This document shows positions 49,175-58,226 of a stretch of 64,000 nucleotides of DNA, in pieces (the first letter of the stretch is position 1; each line of letters begins with the position of its first letter). Under the pieces are notes generated by a model. The model had not been told where the DNA came from. It saw nothing but the letters and a program-made list of their open reading frames with translations, and did no database searches. A program made the translations under genes and the position numbers. Origin of the DNA: Natronosalvus hydrolyticus (GTDB lineage: Archaea; Halobacteriota; Halobacteria; Halobacteriales; Natrialbaceae); the NCBI GenBank assembly GCA_025517525.1, contig JAOPJZ010000001.1, positions 372,001-436,000 on the forward strand, in the 5' to 3' direction.

Positions 49175-50046
49175 TAGTTATCCCCCGCACGTGGAAGTGA
49201 CACGAACTGGTCTTCGACGGGGTTGAACGGTTCGTACACCGAGTTGTGACAGTTGCAGTAGATTTTGTTGTCCGCCCCGAAATCGGGTGCACCACCGAGG
49301 TTTCGGTACCCCGGGACACAACAGAAGTGCGTACACTTGTTGACGTACGCGATGTATCGACCGCCATCGTCGTCCTCGGGACAGGACGCCTCGATCCAGT
49401 TCCGTGTCCGTTCGTCCATCTCGTCCAGGTCGATTTGATCGGTCTTAATGACCAGGATCGGAACCGTCTGTTCGGGTGGAACGTTCTGGGACCGCCAGGT
49501 GCCAGTGGCGGGCTTTCCCTGTCCAGGGTCGCCGATAGCAGTATCGAACTCGTCGTAATCTTCGAAGTGCTCGGTCAGCATCGCCTCGCCCTGGCTAACG
49601 TCGTCCATCCAGTCGTAGCCACCTGCGTCATATCGGAAGAGCGCGTCTTCGCCATCAGCGTCCGGCACAACGCCATCGAACGTCTGGAGCCCACAGTACT
49701 GGTACCATTCGGTGGTGTACTCGACACCGCCGATTTCGGCCGCGGATCTGACGTATTCAGATCCATCAGCCAGCGTTTCGCTTTCCGGTTCTGGCCAGAC
49801 ACCGAGGAGTTCGCCGTCGTCGTTGATCTCCATCGGAATCTGTGGAAGGCCACGAGGTGCCGGCCCAAGCGTTCTATTCGCCCCGAAGTAGTTCATAATC
49901 CCACCACCGCCGCCGGTGGGGTTGGTTGCACTCGAGACGGTCACGGCGCCCGTCGCCAGCACGCCCGAAAGGACCGAGCCGCCGACGACGCCTTTCACGA
50001 ACCGTCGTCGATCTGATTCGACCGGGTATTTATCGTCGTTAGCCAT
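49174..50046 (-). CDS. petA: Rieske iron-sulfur protein of the bc complex
   Basis: A 290-residue exported Rieske protein. A twin-arginine signal/anchor (DRRRFVKGVVGGSVLSGVLATG) at the start is followed by a long linker and the 2Fe-2S domain with CTHFCC and CNCH, the two clusters of ligands (Cys-His and Cys-His). It takes an electron from quinol and passes it to halocyanin or another blue copper protein, since haloarchaea often lack cytochrome c. MANDD at 50046 is the start; the upstream extension would include the previous stop region. Placed before cytochrome b. Confidence 0.92.
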   Translation of the reverse strand: MANDDKYPVESDRRRFVKGVVGGSVLSGVLATGAVTVSSATNPTGGGGGIMNYFGANRTLGPAPRGLPQIPMEINDDGELLGVWPEPESETLADGSEYVRSAAEIGGVEYTTEWYQYCGLQTFDGVVPDADGEDALFRYDAGGYDWMDDVSQGEAMLTEHFEDYDEFDTAIGDPGQGKPATGTWRSQNVPPEQTVPILVIKTDQIDLDEMDERTRNWIEASCPEDDDGGRYIAYVNKCTHFCCVPGYRNLGGAPDFGADNKIYCNCHNSVYEPFNPVEDQFVSLPRAGDN

Positions 50047-50048
50047 GG

Positions 50049-50453
50049 TTATCGTTTGTAGTATGGATAGATTGCTCGTTTGACGGTGTCCCACGCGCCG
50101 GCGCTATCGACGAGCGTGGTTCCCTCGACGTCCTCCTCGTTGATGTAGAGGTCTTCCCATTTGCGTCGTCGCTTTTTGACGATCATGACGTCGGGGAGGA
50201 ACTCCTTGCGATAGAGGAGTAAGATGAACCCGAGGTTGATGAAAATCGCCGAGAGAAGGAACCCGAGCAGTATGTTCCCGTCGCCGCCGTCGAGGCCGGC
50301 AATCGCCCAGTTCGCTGCGAGACCGTACACGAACAGTGAGACGAACACGATCTGGACGAGCGTCAACAGGACGATCGCAATCGCCGCCGCAGTGCTCTCA
50401 CGCGGTGGTTCGTATCGGTGAATATCGCCGTACGCGGATCCTGACGATGACAT
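50049..50453 (-). CDS. Small membrane protein of the bc cluster (DUF7318-like)
   Basis: A 134-residue protein with two transmembrane helices (about 22-45 and 60-80) and a basic, aromatic-rich C-terminal segment (RKEFLPDVMIVKKRRRKWEDLYINEEDVEG). It sits 2 bp after the halocyanin stop and 2 bp before the Rieske gene, so it is translated in the operon. I recall it as DUF7318. Function unknown; probably a subunit or assembly factor. Confidence 0.75.
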   Translation of the reverse strand: MSSSGSAYGDIHRYEPPRESTAAAIAIVLLTLVQIVFVSLFVYGLAANWAIAGLDGGDGNILLGFLLSAIFINLGFILLLYRKEFLPDVMIVKKRRRKWEDLYINEEDVEGTTLVDSAGAWDTVKRAIYPYYKR

Positions 50454-50455
50454 GA

Positions 50456-51121
50456 TTATTTCCTCCCTGGGCTACTGGTGTGTGCCGATTCGCCGTATTT
50501 CAACAGGTAGAACGTGAAGACGAACGAGACGAAAATCGCGAGGAACGAGGCGATACCGACGAAATGTTTCTGGATCGGAATTCCGAGTTCGTCGATATCG
50601 ACATCGGCGACTGCGGCCGCTTCGTCTGCGTCGGTGGTTACTTCGATGGAGCCAACCATCCCGACACCGACGTGGGGGTCACAGACGTAGTCGTAGGTGC
50701 CTTCTTCGGTGAAGGTGTACTCGTAGTCGCCGTCGGCTTTGAGGTCCGGGTGTCCTTCCCAGTCTGCGCCTTCGGGCTGGTCACTCGGGTTGATGTTGTG
50801 GTCGGCCTGTCCGACCCACTCCCAGACGACGGTCGTGCCCGGTTCGATGGTCAGCTCGTCGGGTTCGTAGTAGTTGTCACCGACTTCGACGAATTCGGTG
50901 CCGCCACCGTTGGCGGCTGCGCCGTTCCCGTTGGTTTCCTCGTCGCCGTTTTCGCCATCGGCTCCGTTTTCGCCATCAGCTTCGTCTTCGGCGTCATCAC
51001 CGTTTGCTTCGGTGCCATCACCGTTCTCATCTTCTTGCGCCGCGACGGGTGTCGCAGCAGTCGCGGCTACGGCACCCCCGGTCACACCGCTTGCCGCTAC
51101 CATAAACTCCCGCCTCTTCAT
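50456..51121 (-). CDS. hcp: Halocyanin-like blue copper protein with C-terminal anchor
   Basis: A 221-residue exported cupredoxin. A Tat signal (MKRREFMVAASGV) leads to a Gly/Asn/Glu-rich spacer, then the plastocyanin-like domain with the copper ligands His (GQADHNINP), Cys and His (YVCDPHVGVGM) and Met. A transmembrane helix at about 190-212 anchors the C-terminus in the membrane, unlike the lipid-anchored halocyanins. It accepts electrons from the Rieske/bc unit and passes them to terminal oxidases. Location within the bc operon supports this. Confidence 0.92.
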   Translation of the reverse strand: MKRREFMVAASGVTGGAVAATAATPVAAQEDENGDGTEANGDDAEDEADGENGADGENGDEETNGNGAAANGGGTEFVEVGDNYYEPDELTIEPGTTVVWEWVGQADHNINPSDQPEGADWEGHPDLKADGDYEYTFTEEGTYDYVCDPHVGVGMVGSIEVTTDADEAAAVADVDIDELGIPIQKHFVGIASFLAIFVSFVFTFYLLKYGESAHTSSPGRK

Positions 51122-51218
51122 ACGTGATGTTCTCAGGAACGGGTTTGCTTAAACCCACCGATGAGCGACCCACAGGCGGCCGTCGAGTCGCTTCGAAATG
51201 GCTAACTACCGGCGACTC

Positions 51219-52088
51219 TCAGCTTCCATCTTCGAGCGCGTCTCGAGGCGGTGCAGGCTCGTCGAATGCTTCGTCTTCGAGTGGCAGGAACGACGGCCGT
51301 TCACCGGAACCGATCGAACGGAGCCGCTGTTCGTACTGTTCGGAACGGAACCGTTCTGAGAGGCGGGCGTTTGCGACGACCAGAAAGAGCACGAGCCCGA
51401 CCACGATGAAGACGGCACCGAAGACGCCGAGGATGAGCTGGGCTCGGAGGCCGCCGGTTATCCAGAGGCCAATTGCAGCCAGCCCAATCAAAATTTGGGA
51501 GCCAGCAAGGAGCTGTAACATCCAGTTACCGAGCTCGCTACTCTCCTCCGGCATCGACGCTGGCTCGGGAAGGTGCCAGTTCTCCGGCGGTTCCGCCACG
51601 TCGTAACTGTCCATCGAACACAGCGCAACCGTCGGTTTCACGTCGCGAACGACGGTTCCTCGACCTTCGACGGTTCCGTTCGGGAACACGATAGCGTAAT
51701 CGGTATCCGAGTACGCGACCAGACACCGCGTTCCGTCTACCGTCGCGTACTCGAGCGTGGCGAACACGTCGCGTTCACTGATCTTCGTCTTCAGTTCGTT
51801 CTCGACGCGATCGAGCAATTCAGGGCCAGTTATCCACGTCTCAGCATCGAAAGCGACGTCCCACTCTTCGGCCGTCATCTCGGCCATATCTCTGGACGTG
51901 AAGTTGTCGAAGTCATACTTTTCTTCGACTTGCCTTTGGAGTGTCTCGAGGTCGGCATCCTCGGGGTGGCCTCCTTCGTCACTGCCCTCGCCGTCCTGAG
52001 ACGCCCCGCCGTTCGCCGGCGTGCCGTCACCATCGTTTTCGTCGGCGAGAGCGTGCTCCTCGGCCTCGCTCTCTGAGGCGTCGCTCAT
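51219..52088 (-). CDS. Membrane-associated acidic protein of the bc cluster (DUF7319-like)
   Basis: A 289-residue protein. The first ~55 residues are Asp/Glu/Gly-rich and disordered, then a folded region (about 58-190) with TLQRQVEEKYDFDNFTSRDM and a beta-rich stretch, two transmembrane helices (about 205-250) and a C-terminal acidic tail. It starts at MSDASESEAEEH (52088); longer frames upstream cross the divergent promoter. I recall the family as DUF7319; its role in the bc cluster is unknown. It is the first gene of the minus-strand cluster. Confidence 0.75.
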   Translation of the reverse strand: MSDASESEAEEHALADENDGDGTPANGGASQDGEGSDEGGHPEDADLETLQRQVEEKYDFDNFTSRDMAEMTAEEWDVAFDAETWITGPELLDRVENELKTKISERDVFATLEYATVDGTRCLVAYSDTDYAIVFPNGTVEGRGTVVRDVKPTVALCSMDSYDVAEPPENWHLPEPASMPEESSELGNWMLQLLAGSQILIGLAAIGLWITGGLRAQLILGVFGAVFIVVGLVLFLVVANARLSERFRSEQYEQRLRSIGSGERPSFLPLEDEAFDEPAPPRDALEDGS

Positions 52089-52235
52089 GGGTTCCCCTTC
52101 GTGTCGCGGCATCCTTAGCGTGACGGTTGGCAACGGTTCGTCCCCTGAACTGGTTCGGGGACCCGTCTCTCGGTGGCGCTGAACGGACGTTCCGCTTTCG
52201 CTTCGTTTATTCATCACGCTTGCTGACTCTCGGGT

Positions 52236-52730
52236 ATGGTCTCGGAGCTGGCTATCGCAACCGCGGCGCTCGTAATGGTGACAGCCAGCTTCCCGTTTTA
52301 TCTGTGGGGCGCGTGGATCATGATCGATGCGGACGTCGTCACCTGGGACGTGCTCAGCTACCATCTGAAGGTCATCGCCGTCGGGTTGACGCTGAACACC
52401 CTCCCGGTTCTGGTCTGGATGCTTCCTCGAGCCGCAGATCAGATTGGTGGACTCGTCGCTGTCCACGCCTTTTTCGGCTTACAGGCGTACGCGATGTTAC
52501 TCGTTGGGTTGACCGGCATCGTCCGTATCCTGCAGGTCAAACTCGCCCACGACCTCTATGGGGACCCAACCCAGGACGTCGACCTCAACGACCTGCACGA
52601 GCACATGGGCGCCTGGCGTCGACGGTTGCGCGTCGGCGTGTTCGGTTACGTCTTTTTCTGGCTGCTGGCGTATGCCCTCGGTATCGTCCGGTATATTTTG
52701 CGCTATCCAGTCATCGCTGGACTGTCGTGA
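52236..52730 (+). CDS. Membrane protein near the bc cluster (DUF7321-like)
   Basis: A 164-residue protein with four or more hydrophobic segments (about 5-27, 42-62, 74-97, 132-150) and a charged loop (DLYGDPTQDVDLNDLHEHMGAWRRRL) with histidines that could bind a metal or heme, though no pair is conserved by inspection. It is divergent from the DUF7319-like gene and precedes pyruvate kinase by 40 bp. The family label is DUF7321 from memory. Function unknown. Confidence 0.75.
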   Translation: MVSELAIATAALVMVTASFPFYLWGAWIMIDADVVTWDVLSYHLKVIAVGLTLNTLPVLVWMLPRAADQIGGLVAVHAFFGLQAYAMLLVGLTGIVRILQVKLAHDLYGDPTQDVDLNDLHEHMGAWRRRLRVGVFGYVFFWLLAYALGIVRYILRYPVIAGLS

Positions 52731-52770
52731 CGACAGTACCTTTTTGCGTACCCCTCTGCAACGGGCGCTT

Positions 52771-54528
52771 ATGAGAAACGCTAAAATCGTTTGTACGCTG
52801 GGTCCGGCAACAAATAGCCGGTCAGCGATTCGTAATCTTTCTGCAGCTGGAATGGCTGTTGCACGGCTGAACGCGAGCCACGGCACGCTCGAGGATCGGG
52901 CCGAATTGATCGACCGCGTTCGGTCAGTGGACGAAGAGACACCGAGCCCAGTCGCGGTCATGCTCGACACCAAGGGGCCTGAGATTCGAACGGCGCCACT
53001 TTCGGATGGGGAAACGGTCACGCTCGAGACGGGATCGGAGATCAGATTTCTCGAGGGCGATGACGTTTCTTCGGACACGGTTGGGCTCTCGGTCTCGATC
53101 CAGTCGGTCGAGCCGGGCGACCGAATCCTCCTCGATGACGGCCTCATTGAAACTACCGTGCGCGAGGTCTACGGAGACGAAATCACGGCGTTCGTCGAAA
53201 CCGGTGGCGAACTCGGCGGTCGGAAAGGTGTCAACCTCCCCGGTGTCGATCTGGATCTCAACGTGGTTACCGAGAAAGACAGACAGGATCTCGAACTGGC
53301 TGCGCAAAAGGAAGTCGACTTCATCGCCGCTAGTTTCGTCAGGGATGCTGACGACGTCTACGAAGTCAGCGAGACGCTGGAGGAGTTCGGCGCGGAAATC
53401 CCCATTATTTCGAAGATCGAACGCGCGGGTGCAGTGGAAAACCTCGAGGAGATCATCGATGCCTCCTACGGCGTGATGGTCGCGCGCGGTGACCTCGGCG
53501 TCGAGTGTCCGATGGAAGACGTGCCGATGATTCAAAAGCGGATTATCCGCCAGGCAAAGAGCGCCGGCTCGCCAGTTATAACAGCCACGGAGATGCTCGA
53601 TTCGATGGTACACTCCAGACGGCCAACTCGCGCTGAAGCGTCTGACGTGGCAAACGCCGTCCTCGATGGGACTGATGCAGTCATGCTTTCGGCCGAGACG
53701 GCCGTCGGCGACCACCCGACCACCGTCGTCGAGGCGATGGACAGCATTATCACACAGGTAGAAGGGTCTGAAGAGTACCACGAACTGCTCGAGCAACGGG
53801 TCCCGACGGCGGGCGAGGCGCGGACCGATGCGCTTGCCCGCGCGGCCCGGTATCTCGCTCGAGATATCGGTGCGGATGCGATCGTTGCGGCGACCGAATC
53901 CGGATACACCGCGCGAAAGGTGGCTACCTATCGGCCAGGGGTCCCCATCGTCGCCTCGACACAGAGTCACGATGTCAGACGCCGGCTTGCCCTTTCGTGG
54001 GGTGTTTCGCCCGTATACGCACGGGTATCTGATCAGGGAGCCGACGCCGTCGTTTCCAAAGCGGTCCAGTCTGCCCTCGAGGAGGGAATCGCGCAGAGCG
54101 GAGACACCGTCGTCGTCCTCTGTGGCATGATGACCGAACTCGAGGGCGCCAACACCACGAACATGATGAAAGTCCACGTCGCCGCCGAGGCGCTGGAGAC
54201 GGGTCGAGTCGTCGTCGATGGGCGAGCAACCGGACCGATCGCACGGCTCACCGATGGCGATCTCTCGGAACTTCCGGACGGTGCTATTCTGGCGCTTGGA
54301 CCGGATTTCGACGCCGAGTTCAACGGTGAACTCGAGCGGATCGGCGGCATTATCGATGCCCGCCCCGGCATGACTGGTTATCCGGCGCTGATCGCTCGAG
54401 AGATCGGCGTTCCAATGGTTTCCGATGCTGACATGACGGGAGTTGAAGACGGTCGGACGGTTACCATCGACGGCGAACGCGGTGTCGTCTACGATGGTGA
54501 CGTGCGCGGGAAGCCATCTCGAGACTGA
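52771..54528 (+). CDS. pyk: Pyruvate kinase
   Basis: A 585-residue enzyme that makes pyruvate and ATP from PEP. The catalytic barrel opens with RNAKIVCTLGPATNSRSAIRNL, MLDTKGPEIRT, then ISKIERAGAVENLEEI (catalytic Lys) and GVMVARGDLGVECPME (metal site). The allosteric domain follows. The last ~90 residues (TDGDLSELPDGAILALGPDFD...GIIDARPGMTGYPALIAREIGVPMV) form an extra PEP-utiliser-like domain found in some prokaryotic pyruvate kinases. Start at 52771 is the first ATG with the conserved MRNAKIVCT opening. Confidence 0.97.
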   Translation: MRNAKIVCTLGPATNSRSAIRNLSAAGMAVARLNASHGTLEDRAELIDRVRSVDEETPSPVAVMLDTKGPEIRTAPLSDGETVTLETGSEIRFLEGDDVSSDTVGLSVSIQSVEPGDRILLDDGLIETTVREVYGDEITAFVETGGELGGRKGVNLPGVDLDLNVVTEKDRQDLELAAQKEVDFIAASFVRDADDVYEVSETLEEFGAEIPIISKIERAGAVENLEEIIDASYGVMVARGDLGVECPMEDVPMIQKRIIRQAKSAGSPVITATEMLDSMVHSRRPTRAEASDVANAVLDGTDAVMLSAETAVGDHPTTVVEAMDSIITQVEGSEEYHELLEQRVPTAGEARTDALARAARYLARDIGADAIVAATESGYTARKVATYRPGVPIVASTQSHDVRRRLALSWGVSPVYARVSDQGADAVVSKAVQSALEEGIAQSGDTVVVLCGMMTELEGANTTNMMKVHVAAEALETGRVVVDGRATGPIARLTDGDLSELPDGAILALGPDFDAEFNGELERIGGIIDARPGMTGYPALIAREIGVPMVSDADMTGVEDGRTVTIDGERGVVYDGDVRGKPSRD

Positions 54529-54615
54529 TATGGGACTGTTTACCGGTCAACGACGGACCGAGGTGATTGCTGAATAGAAAGAGACTGCAACTCTCTATAG
54601 GCGGTACAGGACGAG

Positions 54616-54640
54616 AACCCCGATCCTTGCGGTCGGGGTT
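54616..54640. repeat. Hairpin resembling an IS200/IS605-family end
   Basis: AACCCCGA (54616-54623) and TCGGGGTT (54633-54640) form a perfect 8-bp stem around TCCTTGCGG, followed by GTTGACGAGC. I associate this sequence with the right-end hairpins of IS200/IS605-type elements in haloarchaea. No transposase or TnpB is present nearby, so it could be a relic or a MITE-like (PATE) element. Confidence 0.4.
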
Positions 54641-54730
54641 GTTGACGAGCTATCTTTTCATGAAGGAGTTGACCGGATACGATTCCTCCGGACCAGCGGA
54701 CTTTTGCCGCCAGCCCGATACTGTTCAGCC

Positions 54731-55084
54731 ATGAGTGACGATGAGGCCGGCGAGACACCCACTGACGGCCCGAACGGGGACCCCAGGGTAGGGGGAGGGA
54801 ACGAGAGCCGTACTCACGAACGGGGCCAGCAGGTTGATGGGACCACCGCACCTGTCGAACCGGACCGCATTCCGGTTGCGACAGCTGATGAGCGAAATCG
54901 ATATACTGAATCGGCACAATCTGCGACCGAAACCGGTACTGCGTCCGAGGAGTTCGGTCCAGAGCCAAGCGATCGGATTATCGAACCCGAATCGCCCTCG
55001 TTCGAAAACGCGATTTTCGTCCTTCTCGGTGCCCTGTTGATGATACTAATCATGTTTCGGCTCCAATCTGTCGTCGGCTTCTGA
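54731..55084 (+). CDS. Single-pass membrane protein (DUF7312-like)
   Basis: A 117-residue protein: a disordered, acidic, Thr/Gly-rich N-terminal region of about 90 residues and one transmembrane helix near the C-terminus (FENAIFVLLGALLMILIMFRL). It is probably tail-anchored with the disordered part in the cytoplasm. The label DUF7312 is from memory. It sits 40 bp before the NfeD gene, but each may have its own promoter. Function unknown. A GTG- or ATG-started extension from 54704 is rejected. Confidence 0.6.
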   Translation: MSDDEAGETPTDGPNGDPRVGGGNESRTHERGQQVDGTTAPVEPDRIPVATADERNRYTESAQSATETGTASEEFGPEPSDRIIEPESPSFENAIFVLLGALLMILIMFRLQSVVGF

Positions 55085-55124
55085 CCGGTAAACCTTTAAT
55101 CGGGCTGAGGCCCAACCTCAATAC

Positions 55125-55724
55125 ATGCTCGAACTCCTCGTCGATAATCTTCCGGTAGTATTGCTAGCTGCCGGATTGGTGCTGATGGTGCTCGAGGCCC
55201 TCTCTCCAGGTGCACATCTCATCGTCATCGGCGTCGCGTTAGTCGGTGCTGGCCTCGTCGGTGTCTTGCTCCCAATCGCCCTGAGCCCCGTTATTCTCGC
55301 GGCGATTACGCTGGTGATCGGTATCGCTGCTGCGTACGTCTATCACGAGTTCGATTTCTACGGCGGGAAAGGGACCGCACAGACCAAAGATTCCGACTCG
55401 CTGTCCGGAACGACGGGCTACGTGACCAAGACCGTCACCAGCCGTGGTGGCGAAGTCAAACTCAATCAGGGCGGGTTCGCCCCCTATTACAGTGCTCGTG
55501 CGTACGAAGGAACTATCGAGGAAGGTGAAGAAATCATCGTCCTCGACCCGGGTGGCGGCAACGTCCTGACTGTCGAATCCCTCGATGCAATCGAAAGTGA
55601 CGGCATCGACCGGGAGCTCGCACGCGAAGCCGCCGCGAATGAAGAGGATGTCGCGAGTGAAAATACTACCACCTCCGCCGAGAACGAGACGGCTGAACCT
55701 GAGACGGAAACCGAGAAATCCTGA
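55125..55724 (+). CDS. nfeD: NfeD-family membrane protein
   Basis: A 199-residue NfeD protein. Two to three N-terminal transmembrane helices (about 10-72) precede a C-terminal OB-fold domain (about 95-155; GYVTKTVTSRGGEVKLNQGG ... EEGEEIIVLDPGGGNVLTVESL) and an acidic tail. NfeD proteins are genetic partners of SPFH proteins, and the next gene encodes one, 72 bp downstream. Together they probably form a membrane-quality or membrane-domain complex. Confidence 0.92.
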   Translation: MLELLVDNLPVVLLAAGLVLMVLEALSPGAHLIVIGVALVGAGLVGVLLPIALSPVILAAITLVIGIAAAYVYHEFDFYGGKGTAQTKDSDSLSGTTGYVTKTVTSRGGEVKLNQGGFAPYYSARAYEGTIEEGEEIIVLDPGGGNVLTVESLDAIESDGIDRELAREAAANEEDVASENTTTSAENETAEPETETEKS

Positions 55725-55796
55725 TGACCGACAGTGTCAGGAATATGTTGATAAAATAAGGGAACCCTTTTTACTCCACCGCCGTAAGGCTCTCTC

Positions 55797-56960
55797 ATGG
55801 TTCCGGAGCTGATACTCACACAAGCGGCAACGTTCGGGCTCTTTCTCGGAGCTCTCGTACTCGTCGTCGTGCTCGCGGCCCTCCTCAGTGCCATCGAGAT
55901 CGTCAATGCGTACGAAAAGCGGGCATTGACGGTTTTCGGTGAATATCGGAAGCTCCTCGAGCCCGGTATCAACATCGTCCCGCCGTTCGTCTCGAAGACG
56001 TACGCGTTCGATATGCGTACCCAGACGCTCGACGTGCCTCGTCAGGAAGCGATCACGCGCGACAACTCGCCAGTGACCGCCGACGCCGTCGTCTACATCA
56101 AAGTGATGGATGCGAAAAAAGCGTTCCTCGAGGTCGAAGAGTACCGAACGGCGGTCTCGAACCTCGCTCAGACAACCCTCCGTGCTGTACTGGGTGACAT
56201 GGAACTCGACGACACGCTGAACAAGCGTCAAGAAATCAACGCGCGCATCCGCACTGAACTCGACGAACCCACCGACGAGTGGGGTATTCGTGTCGAGAGC
56301 GTCGAGGTCCGTGAGGTCAACCCATCCAAAGACGTCCAGCGCGCGATGGAGCAACAGACCTCCGCCGAGCGTAAACGCCGTGCCATGATTCTCGAGGCAC
56401 AGGGTGAACGCCGCAGTGCCGTCGAGAAGGCAGAAGGTGACAAACAGAGCCAGATCATCCGTGCGCAGGGTGAAAAACAGAGCCAGATCCTGGAAGCCCA
56501 GGGTGACTCCATCTCGACGGTCCTGCGCGCCCGGTCGGCCGAATCGATGGGCGAGCGCGCCATCATCGATCAGGGCATGCAGACGCTGTCTGAAATCGGC
56601 CAGAGCGAATCGACCACGTTCGTCCTGCCACAGGAACTGTCCTCGATGATCGGGCGCTACGGCAAGCACCTCTCGGGTAGCGACGTCAAAGACGGCGAAG
56701 CAACGCTGGAGAGCCTCGAGTTCGACGACGAAACTCGAGAACTCATCGGGCTGGACGACATCAGCGAGATCATCGGCGAGATCGACGAGGAAGCCGAAAT
56801 GGACCTCGAAGCGATGGAACAACAGGCCCAGGCGATCAAAGAAGGCAAAGACGCTGCGAGCATCTCGAGTTCGGATGACGTCATCGAAGAAATGGGCCAG
56901 GATTTCGATGGCGGTTCCGGCGAGGGGCAGGTGACGACTGACGACAATCAGAAGAACTGA
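55797..56960 (+). CDS. SPFH/Band 7 (stomatin/slipin) protein, NfeD-linked
   Basis: A 387-residue slipin. The N-terminal membrane segment, the SPFH domain (FGEYRKLLEPGINIVPPFV ... TADAVVYIKVMDAKKAFLEV), the coiled coil and the LPQELSSMIGRYGKHLSG region are near-identical to those of the protein at 41007-42113; they differ mostly at the C-terminus (acidic Ser/Asp-rich tail) and at synonymous codons. It forms an operon-like pair with NfeD. It would assemble into large rings around membrane proteins such as proteases. This copy is the canonical slipin by its context. Confidence 0.94.
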   Translation: MVPELILTQAATFGLFLGALVLVVVLAALLSAIEIVNAYEKRALTVFGEYRKLLEPGINIVPPFVSKTYAFDMRTQTLDVPRQEAITRDNSPVTADAVVYIKVMDAKKAFLEVEEYRTAVSNLAQTTLRAVLGDMELDDTLNKRQEINARIRTELDEPTDEWGIRVESVEVREVNPSKDVQRAMEQQTSAERKRRAMILEAQGERRSAVEKAEGDKQSQIIRAQGEKQSQILEAQGDSISTVLRARSAESMGERAIIDQGMQTLSEIGQSESTTFVLPQELSSMIGRYGKHLSGSDVKDGEATLESLEFDDETRELIGLDDISEIIGEIDEEAEMDLEAMEQQAQAIKEGKDAASISSSDDVIEEMGQDFDGGSGEGQVTTDDNQKN

Positions 56961-57208
56961 GCTGCTCACCCGCGATTTCACGTTTTTTGTCTCGCTTCGC
57001 TTACCAATCCCGTGTCGATAGTGACGCTAACGCTCTCTTACCGGGTGCCAAGGTGAGTTGTTTACTCGAGGCAGGCCCTCCGTTTTCGATCTTGCGGTGT
57101 TAATGGTTGTTCCCGATACTCTCATGAGCACGTGAATTTCTGCTCGCAGTGTACGAACTGGAGCGAAACGCGTTTTACCCCTCGACTCTTTTATCTCGTA
57201 GGAATAGC

Positions 57209-57826
57209 ATGACAGGCTCCGAGGAAGTAGACGAGACGAAGCGGGCGACCTTACGACGGTTTGCGGCCGTCGGTGCAGCGTCGCCACTGGCTCGTTTTTC
57301 GGAGTCTGCACAGGCTGATACGGGTGAAAGCGACGCTCGAGACGCAATCGCTGGATACCTGTCGACGACTCCCGGTGCCCACTTTTCGAAAATTCGTGAC
57401 GACCTGCGTCTCGGCACGGGGGAAACCCAACATCACCTGCGCCGACTCGAGGAACTCGATATCGTTGAATCGTACAGCGATGGCGATTACAAACGATTCG
57501 TCCCGGCGGATCGATTCGATACGTTCGAGAAAAACGCCCTCGGCTATCTCCGTCGGAGTACCCCACGTGGAATGCTCGTCGAACTGCTTCGGACCCCGTC
57601 TTCGAGCGCCTCTGACCTTGCGAGCGCACTCGAGGTGTCTGCACCGACGGTAAGCAAGTATGCTGGGCAACTCGAGGACGCAGATCTCCTCTCGAGAACG
57701 GATGGATATGCCGTCGAACGTCCAGAAACGGTCTTGTTGTTACTTGTTCGCTACGCCGATTCGTTCGACGAACGAACGGTGTCGCTGGCTCGTGAGGCAG
57801 ACGACCTCATCAGTTACCACGGGTAG
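57209..57826 (+). CDS. Double winged-helix protein with a signal-like N-terminus
   Basis: A 205-residue protein. Two winged helices (about 45-105: GAHFSKIRDDLRLGTGETQHHLRRLEELDIVESYSDGDYKRFVP; and about 115-185: GMLVELLRTPSSSASDLASALEVSAPTVSKYAGQLEDADLLSRTDGY) suggest a DNA-binding regulator of the ArsR/MarR type. The first ~38 residues (TKRATLRRFAAVGAASPLARFSESAQAD) look like a Tat signal with twin Arg and an AQA cleavage-type end. That is unusual for a DNA-binding protein. ATG 57209 is chosen; a longer frame from 57149 has no support. Confidence 0.75.
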   Translation: MTGSEEVDETKRATLRRFAAVGAASPLARFSESAQADTGESDARDAIAGYLSTTPGAHFSKIRDDLRLGTGETQHHLRRLEELDIVESYSDGDYKRFVPADRFDTFEKNALGYLRRSTPRGMLVELLRTPSSSASDLASALEVSAPTVSKYAGQLEDADLLSRTDGYAVERPETVLLLLVRYADSFDERTVSLAREADDLISYHG

Positions 57827-57992
57827 CTCTTCGGAGTCGCTACGTCAATTGGATACGCTCGCTACTTTCTCCCGCTATTGGCGAGAACTAGGCTCAGCCT
57901 GGCGAACTCGTCAGAGTGACGGTTGTACTCACGTACCGACGATAGCCGATTCCAAACTGGGCGGTCCGCAATATACTGGAGTACCTTTCCTA

Positions 57993-58226
57993 TCAGACGA
58001 CGACTTTCCAGGTGGTGCTCGAGGAGTAGCCCCACTTTTCGATCTCAATATCGTAATCTACGTGCTGGAGTGCGGTGATATTCGCACCGACTTCTTTGGC
58101 TGTCATTCCGAGTTCCTCGCCAATAAGGCGGGATTTGAAGTAGGTCTTGGTCACGGCGTGTTCACGAAGATAGCTGAGGATCTGGCGTTGTTTTGTCGTG
58201 AGGTCAGGTGCCGTTGCAGTACTCAT
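57993..58226 (-). CDS. Small winged-helix protein (DUF7123-like), second copy
   Basis: A 77-residue winged helix starting MSTATAPDLTTKQRQILSYL at 58226. It shares with the protein at 18992-19216 the framework QRxIxSYLRE ... YFKSRLIGEELGMTAKEVGANI ... DYDIEIEKWG..SSTTWKV. A TATA-like CCCTAAGTC (about 58246-58256) lies about 25 nt upstream. The longer open frame (58412) has no support. It is likely a nucleic-acid-binding protein. Two such paralogues occur in one 64-kb window. Confidence 0.8.
   Translation of the reverse strand: MSTATAPDLTTKQRQILSYLREHAVTKTYFKSRLIGEELGMTAKEVGANITALQHVDYDIEIEKWGYSSSTTWKVVV

Noticed and set aside
52924..54177. 417-codon open frame on the minus strand
   Set aside because: It is antisense to pyruvate kinase and has no recognisable domain.
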